Below, piece by piece: positions 1-12,587 of a DNA stretch of 64,000 nt (its first letter is position 1; each line of letters starts with the position of its first letter). The stretch lies in NCBI RefSeq assembly GCF_032854445.1, contig NC_088297.1, positions 15,305,335-15,369,334 on the forward strand, written 5' to 3'. A program made the position numbers and the translations under genes. This DNA comes from Liolophura sinensis (lineage: Eukaryota; Mollusca; Polyplacophora; Chitonida; Chitonidae). The notes below the pieces were generated by a model, which saw only the letters and a list, made by a program, of their open reading frames with translations, ran no database searches and had not been told where the DNA came from.

Positions 1-1150
1 CACATACCAAACATGATCCCTTGGCTGCCAGTCACAGTATGCTTACACCAACCACTAACACCTCATCCAGTCACACTATACACATACCAAACGTGATCCC
101 CTGGCTGCCAGTCACAGTACGCTTACACCAACTACTCACACCTCATTCAGTCACACTATACACATACCAAACGTGATCTCCTGGCTGCCAGTCACAGTAA
201 GCTTACACCAACCACTGACACCTCATCCAGTCACACTATACACATACCAAACGTGATCTCCTGGTTGCCAGTCACAGTATGCTTACACCAACCACTAACA
301 CCACATCCAGTCACACTTTACACATACCAAGCATGATCCCCTGGTTGCCAGTCACAGTATGCTTACACAAACCACTGACACATTATCCAGTCACACTTTA
401 CACATACCAAACATGATCCCCTGGCTACCAGTCACAGTATGCTTACACCAACCACTCACACCTCATCCAGTCACACTATACACACACCAAACGTGATTTC
501 CTGGCTGCCAGTCACAGTATGCTTACACCAACCACTCACACCTCATCCAGTCACATTATACACATACCAAACGTGATCTCCTGGCTGCCAGTCACAGTAT
601 GCTTACACCAACCACTCACACCTCATCCAGTCACATTATACACATACCAAACGTGATCTCCTGGCTTCCAGTCACAGTATGCTTACACCAACCACTCACA
701 CCTCATCCAGTCACACTATACACATACCAAACATGATCTCCTGGCTGCCAGTCACAGTATGCTTACACCAACCACTCACACCTCATCCAGTCATACTATA
801 CACACACCAAACATGATTCCCTGGCTGCCAGTCACAGTATGCTTACACCAACCACTGACACATCATCCAGTCACACTTTATACATACCAAACTTGATCCC
901 CTGGCTGCCAGTCACAGTATGCTTACACCAACCACTGACACATCATCCAGTCACACTTTACACACACCAAACATGATCCCCCTGACTGCCAGTCACAGTA
1001 TGCTTACACCAACCACTGACACATCATCCAGTCACACTTTACACATACCAAACGTGATCCCCTGGCTGCCAGTCACAGTATGCTTACACCAACCACTGAC
1101 ACATCATCCAGTCACACTTTACACACACCAAACGTGATCCCCTGGCTGCC
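1..1150. repeat. 80-bp minisatellite, about 14 copies
   Basis: An 80-bp unit beginning CACATACCAAACGTGATC and containing CTGGCTGCCAGTCACAGTA recurs at 1, 81, 161 and so on, drifting by one base after about 980. The left end is cut by the window. Copies differ by scattered substitutions. The short ORFs inside are low-complexity products of the repeat. Confidence 0.95.
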
Positions 1151-1229
1151 AGTCAGATTATGCTTACACCAAACATGAGATCAATACTAATTAGTAAAAC
1201 TGATATTTCTTCATCAAAACATTACCTAC

Positions 1230-1267
1230 CTTTCAGCAATGAAAGAGACATCTTCAACATCAGCTGT
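1230..1267 (-). CDS. Candidate 38-nt internal exon of a minus-strand gene
   Basis: On the minus strand a strong acceptor (TTTTGTCTTCTTACAG, plus positions 1268-1283) precedes 38 nt that end at a good donor (AG|GTAGGT). The reading frame entered at phase 0 is open (TADVEDVSFIAE) and leaves at phase 2. It lies downstream of the 139-codon exon at 3000-3416 and of the candidate exon at 1718-1745, whose phase-0 end matches. Later exons would lie left of the window or beyond the minisatellite. The function is unknown. Splice signals are good, but 38 nt is too short to prove coding. Confidence 0.45.
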
Positions 1268-1717
1268 CTGTAAGAAGACAAAATAACATTAGAAACAACA
1301 CGTTATATATAATTAAACCAGAAATTGTATCAGTTTTGTAACAGTTCAATTTTGAAATGGAAGTACTGGTAATTCATTATTTTCTTCCTCATGTAAATCA
1401 CATCTAATATTATGATACTGGTACCTACTGTGTTTTCATGCCAGATACAATCTGCCACTGTTAAACATTTGAAATGCTGTGTACACTATGCCACACTGAA
1501 CGACAAAAGGCTTGCAAGGCGATAGGCCTATGTAATTGCGTAAACCACATCAAAATTTAAACATTTTACAGTTCTGAGGATCCTAATTCAGCGAACCAAA
1601 TGACCTCTTTCCTTATTTAACATTCCAACATTTACCGTGTCTACTGCCCGATTGAACCTCAGGAACATAAGATATGGAGGTAGTAAATTCAACGTTGTGG
1701 AATTATGCAGATCCTAC

Positions 1718-1745
1718 CTGTTCCACAAAGAAATTGTAGCCCAGG
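1718..1745 (-). CDS. Candidate short internal exon of the same minus-strand gene
   Basis: The minus strand shows CAG|GTAGGA at the left end and either a TAG acceptor (1746-1748) or an AAG acceptor (1759-1761) at the right end. The frame reading LGYNFFVEQ ends at phase 0 and joins the exon at 1230-1267 without a stop. Neither acceptor gives the phase 0 entry needed to follow the 3000-3416 exon directly, so at least one exon is missing between them or this is a chance match. Confidence 0.3.
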
Positions 1746-1868
1746 CTAATTTGACAAACTTTGAAATGTAAGGACAAACACATGTAGTTACAATCAACAA
1801 TAGCCTATGGTGGATTTGGGCAACAACAACTTGGAATGGCAGGACCAAAAGAACTTGAGTCTTTATAG

Positions 1869-1892
1869 ATATATATATATAAATATATAAAT

Positions 1893-1944
<52 letters not shown>
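1869..1944. repeat. (AT)n microsatellite
   Basis: An almost pure AT dinucleotide run, interrupted near 1880-1897. It lies between candidate exons of the minus-strand gene, so it is probably intronic. Confidence 0.95.
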
Positions 1945-1946
<2 letters not shown>

Positions 1947-2999
1947 CCTATATATAATTCTGATATTAGCTGTACATAGCACGAAGTTCATCGGTATATA
2001 TAAAACAATATGAAGTCGGAGCTCTCCTTCTTGCTTCATTTTTACGCTACTATATCAGTTCAAAGTTGAATCTCAAATGGCATATGTTTTTTAACTAGTG
2101 GTACATATTATATGTACAGTATCATCCTGTTGGCGTTGTTGTTGTAGTTTGAGACTAACTACATGTATCGACACTTTCGGCTCTTTAACCTATTTCCTTG
2201 TATTTTTTTCTAACTACAATGATACATCTCCGTTTTTAACAAACAGTCACATTAGCAGTTTTGCCTACTCATTATTATCTACCGCTTCAAGTTTACTAGC
2301 CTAAATAAACACACCAAAACTGTAATTTTTCGAACTTTCATTTTCTCCCGCTCGTCACAACCCCTCTCGCACAGTCGCGGGATGGGGAGGTTAGTAAAAC
2401 TTAAACTAATGTTAGAATCGGAAGCCATATGCATTGTCTCGTTTTTCACCTTAGCCTTAGGTAACTCTCATTCGAGCAACACAGTTGACAGAGTTACGGT
2501 GTGAAACAGCACCAGACTTCGTTGCGTACAATGTAGGTTTAAGTTAGGGAAGCTTTAATGCGCTACCTGTAGGCCAAAACATACATTTACAAGGACAGAC
2601 AGAATAAACTGACAAGAGGCCGTATTTTACCAGTCCATCGATTTACCGCAAGGCTAGCAAGGACCGCTATAGGACGGCAAGGAAACCACAAGGTTAGTAG
2701 GCTATAAGGATATCTACGTGCCACAAGGGCGGCCGAAATAGCTAAAAACTTTCAGACAGAGGTTATTACTGCACTATATTAAAACCAAGCTAATGTTCAT
2801 ATTTCATCGGTTACGTGTGATTATTTGCCAGCTATCACACTGTCGTCGCTGCTCTGGTTTTACTCCCTATGCTGTAGCCTAAATATTATTTTACATACTG
2901 TTTTTTATTTGTTTTTGTTGTTTTTTAGATGTTTTTTTGTTGTTCTTCTTCTTCTTCTTCTTTTCCCCTGTTTTTGATTATATTGACTAATATACTTAC
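1945..2999. other. Probable intron sequence, no supported exon
   Basis: Apart from the dispersed repeat at about 2805-2890 and a poly-pyrimidine/TTC run near 2925-2965, I see no open reading frame with convincing splice sites. If the minus-strand gene is real, this is intron between its first exon and its downstream exons. Confidence 0.5.
2805..2890. repeat. Dispersed repeat, relative of 28840-28925
   Basis: The segment containing ATTTGCCAGCTATCACACTG and GCTGCTCTGGTTT aligns along its length, with scattered differences, to 28840-28925 (and to its duplicate near 63645-63725). It is an interspersed repeat of unknown type. Confidence 0.6.
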
Positions 3000-3416
3000 G
3001 AAAGGCTGTTGCCGATAAAGGGAGCTCTCGATTCCAACTTCGTCTTTATTCGGCCTAGTTGTCGGAGCCGGAGGTCCCACTCGGGAGTAGTCGGGTTTTG
3101 CCGGAGGAGGTCCGTGAGGTAGTCGCCACTCTTCGGGTGTTTTCGCTTCGCCCGACAGTCTCACATTTCTGCGTGCTTCGTATATCTTCTCCTGGTAAGA
3201 CGTGTAGATGTCGATCTTGCGGCCACAGTGGTCTCTCACCACCAGACGAGGTAACCGCAGGTGGTTGGGATTTACTTCCCCTTGAGCACGCTTCCAGTAC
3301 TCGAACACTCTCTCCGTGGCCTCCGTGCGGTGTGTGTCCCCTCCGGTATTTGGGGTAAAGCGGAACAGCGGGATTGGGGCCGGGTGAAGCGGGATCTCGG
3401 GCGTGTTGAGCGCCAT
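3000..3416 (-). CDS. First coding exon (139 codons) of an unknown gene
   Basis: The ATG at 3416 opens 139 codons ending exactly at a near-consensus donor (CCTTTC|GTAAGT, intron from 2999), phase 0. The peptide begins MALNTPEIPLHPAP and is proline-rich at its start. It has a mixed charged middle (EYWKRAQGEVNPNHLRLPRL, then DHCGRKIDIYTSYQEK) and a proline-rich end (LPHGPPPAKPDYSRVGPP). There is no signal peptide or membrane segment, so it is probably intracellular. The local sequence is GC-richer than its surroundings, the composition is balanced, and the frame ends on a splice signal; together these make it the best single-exon call outside the duplication. I do not recognise the family. Downstream exons may be those at 1718-1745 and 1230-1267. 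The overlapping plus-strand ORFs are shadows. Confidence 0.72.
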
Positions 3417-5197
3417 TTCGCGGAATTCCTGGCGAAAAGAAATTAAAATAATGAAAATAAGAAATTATTATGAACTTAAATTTGCAGATAGCACTATATC
3501 TGAAAATGATTCATCCAAACATATAACGTTTAACTGTCGCCGGTTTAAACTATAGGCCTATACTATTAGGTTCAGATATACATACACGTAGATATCAGAA
3601 AATTTACACAATTAGACCATATTTATGATTTACGTACGACACCAGGTGCTGGTTCAAACCCGCCCTTGGACAAAAAATTTGTAGAATGCCCACAACTGGT
3701 GACAACAAAAGGTTGGCCGATGCTGCAAATAAAACTTTGCCACTTCGCAAAGTCTTGACCGAAAAGCTTTGTACTATTACAAAGAGAAGAAACAATTTAT
3801 TCAAAAAGAGAGCGGATTAATTATTGTTGAGTATAATCATTAGTTTAATGCACCGCAAATCTTCCACAATATACACTAATATTTTGCAGTGAGGTTTAAG
3901 TTGTCTGTATACTTTCCAGCCTGCAAAATTTGTGTCCATACATATTCTCCCAATAAAGCAAATGCATGTGTACCGTTTTGTAAAGGTGCGTTTGTGTAGC
4001 TGGCGATGCAAGCAAGATGTATACCACAGGTACACAATAAGGTACACATTATATAGTGTATGGTACATACAGATGATATATGCAATTAATGTTTCTGTGC
4101 AAATTTGTTACAATTAATGTGTGCATGTGGCATACATCTTGTGTATTTTTTTTATACACAATTGCTTTCAGAGAGTATATTTCTTGAACTAGATGCATGG
4201 TTACCAAGCGTGTGCCAGCATCATACTGCTTGCGAAATTATATTCTGTATATCTATAGGCCTGTGCCAAGGGCGTGTACGTAAATATAAGCGTTTTATCC
4301 CGGCTAGGTGTGTATGTTTGTATATGATCTATATGTATGCGCAATGTACATGTCACAGATGTAATATAATATAGATATATATTATAAATTAAATGCTGTG
4401 AGTAAAAGGCACGGGTTATTAGGTGCGCATCTGGATCTTCGTGTAATGCCAAGGGCAGGTAATAAATCAGTCATGGTAAGCCTTAATTATTATGAACCTC
4501 GATCCGGTAAAACTGCATGGAAAGCATGTTAGTTTTAACAGAAAATCTGCCAGTGATGCTATGGAATTAATGTATTCTGTCGCCAGGAAGTCGCCATGAA
4601 TCCCTATTATACCAACAACTAACCAGTACTTAAACGTCAACAGTCATTTACGTTCAGTAATTGACCTGTGGTACAAGCAAATCGTTACTGTAATAAACTG
4701 TTATCCAATTGTTGTACTTCAACAATGACCGAAACCATGTGTTTAGTTTGACGGACTATGTGAGGCATACAAAATATACATATATGGTAGGTATATAGCT
4801 ACAACGCTCTTCACTGTCAAAAATCGCTCATAAATTAGGCTTTATGGATTGTATGTGGACCCTCTAACGTAGTCATCTGTAGGCCTACGAAGGTATGTGA
4901 GGTATCCGGGCCTATACAGGTTTATGCTTCGATCTATGCGTATAAAGTAACAGGCTATAGGTGTGTCGTTCGCTGACAAAGGCCTACCCTCTCGCCGTTG
5001 TCTTGTGTGTTTAGTTATACGATACCTCAGATAGGTGAGACAGGGGAATTGTAATCAGTGGGAAAGTAAACCGAGTTTTGACCGTGTACATAAGATGAAT
5101 TTAGCATTAGGCTGCTCCGCCAGGAAGCTTGTATACATGTACATGGCATCGTAACTCACGATAAAAACTGACGCAATACAAGCGTGGCCTACTCATA
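3417..5197. other. Upstream and intergenic DNA, no gene seen
   Basis: This would include the 5' flank of the minus-strand gene at 3000-3416. A tRNA box-B-like stretch (GGTTCAAACCCGCCC near 3650) may be an old SINE relic, similar to one at about 8250. Short ORFs here have no splice or composition support. Confidence 0.5.
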
Positions 5198-5482
5198 CAC
5201 TCAAAAAATCATTCTGTTAACTTTAACAGAAAGTCTATTGTCTGAGTGATGCTAGAATGTATTCTGTTGTTGCAGCAGATTATTCTACTAAATACAACAC
5301 AGACTTTGTATTAATTCAGCAGGTTTAATTTCATTTGATTTAATGATTTAATTTGACCATTTTATTAGACTTAACAGGGCATTACGTTGACTGTGACACA
5401 ATGTTGTGTTATAATAACAGAATACATTCTAGCATAACTCAGACAACAGACTTTCTGTTAAATTTAACAGAATAATTTTTTG
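5198..5482. mobile_element. Foldback MITE (TTTAACAGA family), complete
   Basis: It opens CACTCAAAAAATCATTCTG right after TA and closes with the near-inverse near 5470-5482. The arms (GAGTGATGCTAGAATGTATT against its reverse at 5425-5450) pair over about 80 bp. A nested palindrome, CTGTTAA..TTTAACAG, lies near each end. There is no ORF. A TA target and CACTC termini suggest a Tc1/mariner-type non-autonomous element, but the superfamily is inferred. Confidence 0.8.
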
Positions 5483-5618
5483 GCATGCAAAAGAATCCAA
5501 GAAGAATGCAATGAATCCACATAGATCCAAGTGAAAATTACACTATCAGAAAAAAACTGAGTTCATTACAGCGAAGCACAAAGGAAGCCCGCGAGTGAAA
5601 CTCCAGAACGAGCCAGAG

Positions 5619-5880
5619 GGGCCTCAGTGGCCGAGTTCTTAGCGTGCTGTACACAGAGACTCAGGAGCCTTTCACCAATGCGCTCGCTGTGAGTTCAAGT
5701 CTATAGTTCATGCTGGCTTCTTCTCCGTTCGTATGTGGGAAGGTCTGTCAGAAACCTGCGGATAATTGTGGGTTTCCCCCGGGGCGTGTCCGGTTTAATC
5801 CCACTGTATATTGCTGGCCGCCGTCGTTTATGTGAAATGTTTTCGAGTACGCAGTAAAACTCCAATCAAATAGGTTAAAT
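5619..5880 (+). mobile_element. SINE-A, full length, diverged
   Basis: The head GGGGCCTCAGTGGCCGAG is a degraded version of the tRNA-like GGCCTCCGTGGCTCAG start, followed by box B (GAGTTCAAGTC). The body CTGGCCGCCGTCG and tail CCAATCAAATAGGTTAAATA match the family seen throughout the window. Confidence 0.85.
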
Positions 5881-6089
5881 AAATGTAGATGTATTTGGAA
5901 ATACTTGCGAAAACAAAATGGCACGTCAAAGCTCACACCTCAGCCAATTGTACAGATTCCGTGGATCCCTACAGACCAAGGGACAGTACTTTTCATTTCT
6001 GTCCAATCAGTTCAAAGAAAAGGCTATCTGAGACTAACATAACTGTTATATTAGCCCTAGAGACTATGGGCCAAATGTTTATATTACAC

Positions 6090-6230
6090 ATCGATAAAAC
6101 ATCTCACAGAAAGTCCAAAAAACATAGCTTTATTTTTATGATGTTGCATAACCGAGATATCACCTTTTAAAGTAATCAAAATCGCGCACATTGAGCAAGT
6201 CGAAAACGCTGCCATGCATGTTATCAATAG
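6090..6230. repeat. Dispersed repeat related to 24950-25090 (inverse)
   Basis: The stretch with CATAACCGAGATATCACC and CGCGCACATTGAGCAA matches the reverse complement of 24960-25085 (CGCAACCGAGATATTAC, GTGCACATTGAGACAA). It is an uncharacterised interspersed repeat also present in the second duplicate near 59880-60000. Confidence 0.55.
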
Positions 6231-7123
<893 letters not shown>

Positions 7124-7735
7124 CAGGCCTGCACTCGATGCTATATGTAAAAGAAACCAGGCGAAAGTGAAATAGATTAGAAACATAATACTTACTTAAT
7201 ATACATGCATGTGACCAGGGCCACATAGGTTTCATGCCACACATTACAGGAATTAAAAGTCAGTGCAAAGAATTATTTAATAAAAGCTGAAATGTGATAT
7301 AGGTTTAAGGTTTGAGGGGTATGTTTAAACGAGACGCATGAAGTGAGACGTTATATGGATCCGATTAGTGTATTATTGGTAGGTGATATATGATCCGATT
7401 TTATGACATGATGCAAATATGTAGTGCAAATATTGAACGACTTGAACATGGTTTGTGTGTATAGGCTATATATTCCCGTGGTATAGTTCGAAGACGTGCA
7501 AGAGCAAAATTAGATGGCGATGTCTTCGTGATTGTGTATATGTTTGTGTATACCTGGATTAAATTACAGGTGTAACCCTCAGTTTAGCGACATTAACATG
7601 TTGACATGTGCTTGAGATTTAGGGTTTATGTACATGTAGGTATATATACATATACCTGTGTAAGGACACTAGACATCCTGGCTTTCTGGCATCAAATACC
7701 GGAAACATTCTAAATAAAACCGACTTGTTTTAACA

Positions 7736-7956
7736 CACTCAAAAAAATAATGTGTTAAGTCTGATGTCTGAGTGATGCCAGAATGTATTCTTTTATTATA
7801 ACACAATATTCTGTCAAATTCAACATAATATCCTGTTAGCCTAATAGAATCTTTATGTTGAATTAACGGAATAATCTGTTGCAATAGCAGAATACATTCT
7901 GGCATCTCTCAGACAGCAGACTTTCTGTTAAAATGAACAGATACATTTTTTCAGTG
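7736..7956. mobile_element. Foldback MITE (TTTAACAGA family)
   Basis: Starts CACTCAAAAAAATAATG and ends ATTTTTTCAGTG followed by TA. Both arms contain the GAGTGATGCCAGAATGTATTC block in opposite orientation. The centre carries CCTAATAGAATCTTTATGTT. The 78-codon minus ORF here lies entirely inside the element. Confidence 0.8.
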
Positions 7957-9504
7957 TATAAATTTATAGTTCATATTTTTGTTGATTATTGTTTAACACG
8001 GCCTGACTTAAATGCATACGACGCAGGTCATGGACGTTTATGGTTGGAAGAGACCCATGTGCCCGAAGTAAAAACACCCACCTGTGGTAAATGACACTGG
8101 CACATGCATTTTCTTACATGTGGCATGTAAAAATCACAGTTATGGAAGGCAACTGGACGATGCCTGGTCATCAAGGTACATGAAGGGCCTTCGTTCAGGA
8201 CGTGATCAATGGGTAAGGGGGGTGACCTTTAATTTCAAGTCGCGCGGAGCTCTGGTTCAATCCCGGCCTTTGGCAGGGAATTTGTAGATTTGTAGATTCC
8301 TCCGCTCATTGTTTAACTCCGCATTGAGGAGTTTTTGACTTATATGACGGCGATCAGGTTTATGAGCGGATGGAACCAGTGTGCCTGAAGTAAACCGCCC
8401 CTAAAACTGACAAATCTCCTGACCTACAGTCATAAATCCTCTTTTCATAAAGGACTGGTCTACGCTTGCTTTACATCATTGCCATTATCAGACAAGCTTG
8501 CCATTTGGGGCCTGCACGACGCTGTTATAAGCTTGTTTAGACTTAGCCTCATCACTGGTGTCCTCGCGCGGAACTATTTAATCAGAATGCATCATTAAAA
8601 TATATTTCAGGTGTTGGTTAGAATTAGAATCAGCCAGTCCAGCAAGGCTTGGATTCGAACCCGTGACCTAACTGGTCAATGACGGGACAGTCGCAGCGAG
8701 CCAGCGTTGAAACCATTTGTTTTTAATAGGACCGGTGTTTGCTGACAGTAAGCGGTCGACCACGTTTGTGTGGCCGTTACAGTTTGTGCAGTGTCACTAT
8801 CGTTGATAGGCAATAAACCTTTCCGAACTGTCAATGAAGAACACGCAAATGGGGAACTCGTAAAACTCTTTCCCTTCTGTATCAACATAGTTCAAAACTG
8901 ATTTGTTCTTTCCTTTTTTTAAGTCACAATTATGGGTGCATGTGTGCTCATAAAACACATATGAAGTACACGCGTACAGCAACGTCACAGAAGAAAACGA
9001 TGCGTTCTACTGTCATTTCAGTAGCTCGTCCTCGACTCTCCCCTGTCCAGTCATAAGCAATTATGTTGCAGATAAATCAAGGAGATATCCCACAACACAT
9101 CGGCTACAAACGTTCATTCTGTTTGTGACGTCATGACGTCACAATTGCTGTCACCGGAAATGGAATGAAAAGTAGTCATGTGAAGAATGGTCAGACACGG
9201 CCGGGGGAGGGGGGGGGGGGGTTACGATTATACGGAAACACCGATGTCGAAAGCCTATCCTAGCCAATCGTGTAAGTTTATTGTTATTGTTACGTGATTG
9301 CTCCAAATAAACTGGCGAGATGGGTGTTTCCACATAATCGTAAGCGCCTTGGATGTGTTGGATCCATCCATTGTCTTCCACCAATATAACGCCATATCAG
9401 TCGACATATATACTGTACATCACAGGTGGGAAAGTTGACCTGTTACTTGCCAACTGTGAGTGACTTATCCCGGGCACTCCGGGCATTTGTCACATATATA
9501 AGAT
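7957..9504. other. Intergenic DNA with tRNA-like relics
   Basis: There are two box-B-like segments: GGTTCAATCCCGG near 8254 and, on the minus strand, GGTTCGAATCCAAGC near 8655. They look like remnants of older tRNA-derived SINEs. A G tract lies at 9201-9221. No gene is supported. Confidence 0.45.
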
Positions 9505-9645
9505 TTAAATTTATTTTATTCATTTAATTGGTGTTTTACGCCGTACTCAAGAATATTTCCCTTAATCGACGGCGGCCAGCATTATAGTGGGAGAAAACCA
9601 GACAGAGCCCGGGGAATACCTACGACCATCTGCAGGTTGCTGAAG
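9505..9645 (-). mobile_element. SINE-A, 5'-truncated, minus strand
   Basis: On the minus strand this is the 3' two thirds of SINE-A. Read on the plus strand it starts with the tail (ATTTATTTTATTCATTTAAT), then GTGTTTTACGCCGTACTC, CGACGGCGGCCAGCATTATA, and ends at the CAGGTTGCTGAA region. The tRNA-like head is missing. Confidence 0.85.
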
Positions 9646-10072
9646 AACCCTTTTATAAGACAATGGCCAGGTTTAATTGGTACACGTATGATATACCAGA
9701 GTATAAGCCTATACCCGCCCGGAGAAAACCTCCGCCCTTCGGCCGGTTCTTGACACACCTCCTTACTTTGTGCTCCTATAAGAAACAAGTTATTCCCAAA
9801 CATCTTAACGATATCATGGGCATAAGTCGTACTATTTATCACGTTATATAGAATCTTGGGGGGTCATGAAATTTAAACAAGAACATTTTATGAAAGAACA
9901 AAGCTCTGGATTTAACTTCGTCCAAAAATGACATCTTACCTGTGTCTTCTCTTGCTTTGACCTTTCTGCTGGTGCGAATACTTGTAATTTTTGGAGTCCA
10001 ATATGTCTTTAACGTCTTTCAAAGCAATTTATTTCTGAATTCTATGTTATATCAATTCTGCTGTCTTCTAGG
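9646..10072. other. Unannotated DNA, no gene seen
   Basis: No conserved-looking frame or splice-bounded ORF. The two opposing ORFs near 9582-9851 overlap the SINE and shadow each other. Confidence 0.45.
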
Positions 10073-10370
10073 AATTCCACTGCCTTTACTAGGAATTCCA
10101 CTGCCTTTACTAGGAATTCCACAATCGTCACTAGCAATTCCACAATCGTCACTAGCAATTCCACAATCGTCAAAAGCAATTATACTGATTTCACGAAGAA
10201 TCTATTCCACTGCCTTTACTAGGAATTCCACTGCCTTTACTAGGAATTCCACAATCGTCCTTAGCAATTCCACAATCGTCACTAGCAATTCCACAATCGT
10301 CAAAAGCAATTATACTGATTTCACGAAGAATCTATTCCACTGCCTTTACTAGGAACCCCACAATCGTGAC
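10073..10370. repeat. 21-bp tandem repeat with 126-bp higher-order period
   Basis: Units of 21 bp of two types (CCACTGCCTTTACTAGGAATT and CCACAATCGTCACTAGCAATT) alternate. A six-unit block is repeated: CTATTCCACTGCC at 10201 recurs at 10327, 126 bp later. Because 21 is a multiple of three, an uninterrupted 136-codon ORF results; this is a by-product of the repeat. Confidence 0.9.
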
Positions 10371-11370
10371 CCAGAAAGTGCACTGCTTTCACAGAAAATT
10401 CATTCTACTGTCTTCACAACGAACGAACTCCACTGGCAAGACGATCCACTCTCTCAGAATGCACTTCACAACTGTACCTGGACCCAATGAGCGCTCTGAT
10501 TTCATAATACAATCTCTACCCCAGAGAGTATTTCCACCGTGTTGTGCACGTAACTGACTCGACTGAACCGTATCCGCTAATAGCCAAAGAGCTCGACTGA
10601 TTAACTTTCTGCTTCAAAAACGCAGACGCTATAATGAAACAGACCCACGTTCATCCGGTTAAATTCCGTGATAGACAATTTGCAATTCGGGATGTAGGAG
10701 AATGCCGTTGCTAAGTAGATTTTGAAGTATATGGAGGTGACTAAAAATTATTACCTGTCACAGTCAACCCGAACAGTCATAAGCCGGACTAGCTGAGCTC
10801 TCCATACTCCGGGGGTATGACAAACACTCCCAGGGGACGACAACAGCCGTGATCCACAGGCTAATTTGTCCCAGGGCGTGTAAAGTTGCTTTCAACACTC
10901 GCGTCTGTGTTAGACAGAGTGAGTTGTCACGCATGGGACACCAGTAACAATGCGCAGATTGCCTGTCATACGACCAAGATGATTTCAGTGTTATGTATAG
11001 ACTCCAGAGCCTTGTGTGCCACCCGATTATTGTTCACGCGAGATCATGGTTTATTAGTTTACCGTAGATACTCTATAAGTCAGCCTCCAGTGTCACGCAC
11101 ACGGGCACACCGGCAAATATAAAGTGAACTGCAATATACTTTCAATTTTCGCAAAAACTGCTACCAACAAGCGTCTCTTATTATTGTATAAAATTGTGGA
11201 TATTTTCTTTGTGAAAATAATTTATTAATTATCTTTAAAACAAAAGACCTCTAAAAATCGAAGCAGGTGTCGCTAAATAGACCACTTGAAACAATGCATA
11301 AATACAGTCTCATTTATAGTTTATAGATTTTTGTGCAAAGAGCTAAAGGCCCTCAAACATTCGACTTCTA
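10371..11370. other. Intergenic DNA, nothing supported
   Basis: No repeat or splice-bounded ORF is recognised. Short ORFs at 10366-10557 and 10886-11122 lack any supporting feature. Confidence 0.45.
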
Positions 11371-11565
11371 AGGTGGGCTTTATGGACCATTCTATCAGAG
11401 GTTAGGAACTCTGACGTCACAGGAAGTTTAACCCACTCTAATCACGAGTGGCGTCATCAATTCTCTTATTCCCCAAAATTCCTTCCATCTGGTAAACATG
11501 AGGAAAAAAGCTGATGTGATGTCAGAGTTTCTAGATACCGTCAGTATGGCTCATAAAGCACACCA
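11371..11565. mobile_element. MITE with about 50-bp inverted repeats, TA flanks
   Basis: The left end AGGTGGGCTTTATGGACCAT and the right end (reverse TGGTGTGCTTTATGAGCCAT) pair. The inner arms carry AACTCTGACGTCAC against AACTCTGACATCAC. TA dinucleotides flank at 11369-11370 and 11566-11567, as for Tc1/mariner-type insertions. It is a different family from the TTTAACAGA MITEs. Confidence 0.7.
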
Positions 11566-12084
11566 TAGTATTCAAATATTTGAATGCCTTTCAACACTCT
11601 TTAAAAATGTAGAAAAATAAATAAAAGTATTTTACGCATACTTTTCAGATGTCTGTTATGCTGACCCTTACTTCATATTTAGCTTTCTTTTACTTTAATA
11701 CAAAAAATTAGCATTGTGCAATATCCTGCCTAAAGGTGAAGAAAACATAAACAAAAACATAAGATCTCTTATTGATCTTATTTCCAAATTGATCTTTAAT
11801 ATTTCTTTCGATTTTTTCTTTCAGAAGAAAAGGTTATTTGAAAAAATGTTTGTATGGTGGGTACTTGGGACCACAATTTGGTATATATATATTTGCATAC
11901 GGATGTGATGCATGTTGGATAAATTCATTTGAACAGAAATTTGTTGCTCATATTCAAACACGATGCATTTAATATGAATTATGACTATATTTATGAATAT
12001 ATTAAAAATATAAATATGATCAAAATCCAAGTTGAACACATTTGCTAGCTGAAAAGACATAAAAAAAATTAAAATAAATACAGA
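11566..12084. other. AT-rich DNA, nothing supported
   Basis: AT-rich with several short low-complexity ORFs. No splice-bounded frame or repeat is recognised. Confidence 0.45.
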
Positions 12085-12412
12085 ATGAGTGAATGAGTGG
12101 TTGGGGTTTACGTCGAACTTGACAATTTTTCATCATACGACAACGAAACAGTCCTTAGAGGGCATGAAATGTGCCTCCTTGTTGCGCCACGGATTTCCAC
12201 CGCTCTAATTTAGTGCTGCTTCACCGAGACGCCTTACCGAAAGCAACTAGGCCGCCACCGCCCGAGCCATCAGACTGATACGGGTCAACCAGTCGTTGCA
12301 CTATCTCCTTCATGCTGAACGCCAAGCGAGGAAGCTTAAACTTCCTCTTTTAACGTCTTAGGTGTGACTAGACCCAGGATTGACCCTGGATCTACCGCTC
12401 CTGAAGCGGACG
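12085..12412 (-). mobile_element. SINE-B, minus strand, nearly full length
   Basis: The plus strand begins with the inverted tail (GAATGAGTGAATGAGTGG, then GGGGTTTACGTCGAACTTG). It continues through GTGCTGCTTCACCGAGACGC, CTTCATGCTGAACGCCAAGC and CTAGACCCAGGATTGACCC. This is the reverse of the family best seen at 19811-20172. Confidence 0.88.
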
Positions 12413-12587
12413 TTCTACACACTTGTATCTGAATCCAATGCAATTTTGTTTTCTCTGCCTTTAGCTGTTAGTTTGAGACAACTGACATTTGCAGCCAGTT
12501 CACCAGGCTTGGAAAACAGCCCGATATAGCATTTTTTTTTTAGAATTTGTCCAACGGAGTAAAATGGTTTAAAAACACTGCATTCTA

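Noticed and set aside
919-1137. 72-codon ORF
   Set aside because: It is made of 80-bp minisatellite units.
7669-7905. 78-codon minus-strand ORF
   Set aside because: It lies almost entirely within a foldback MITE.
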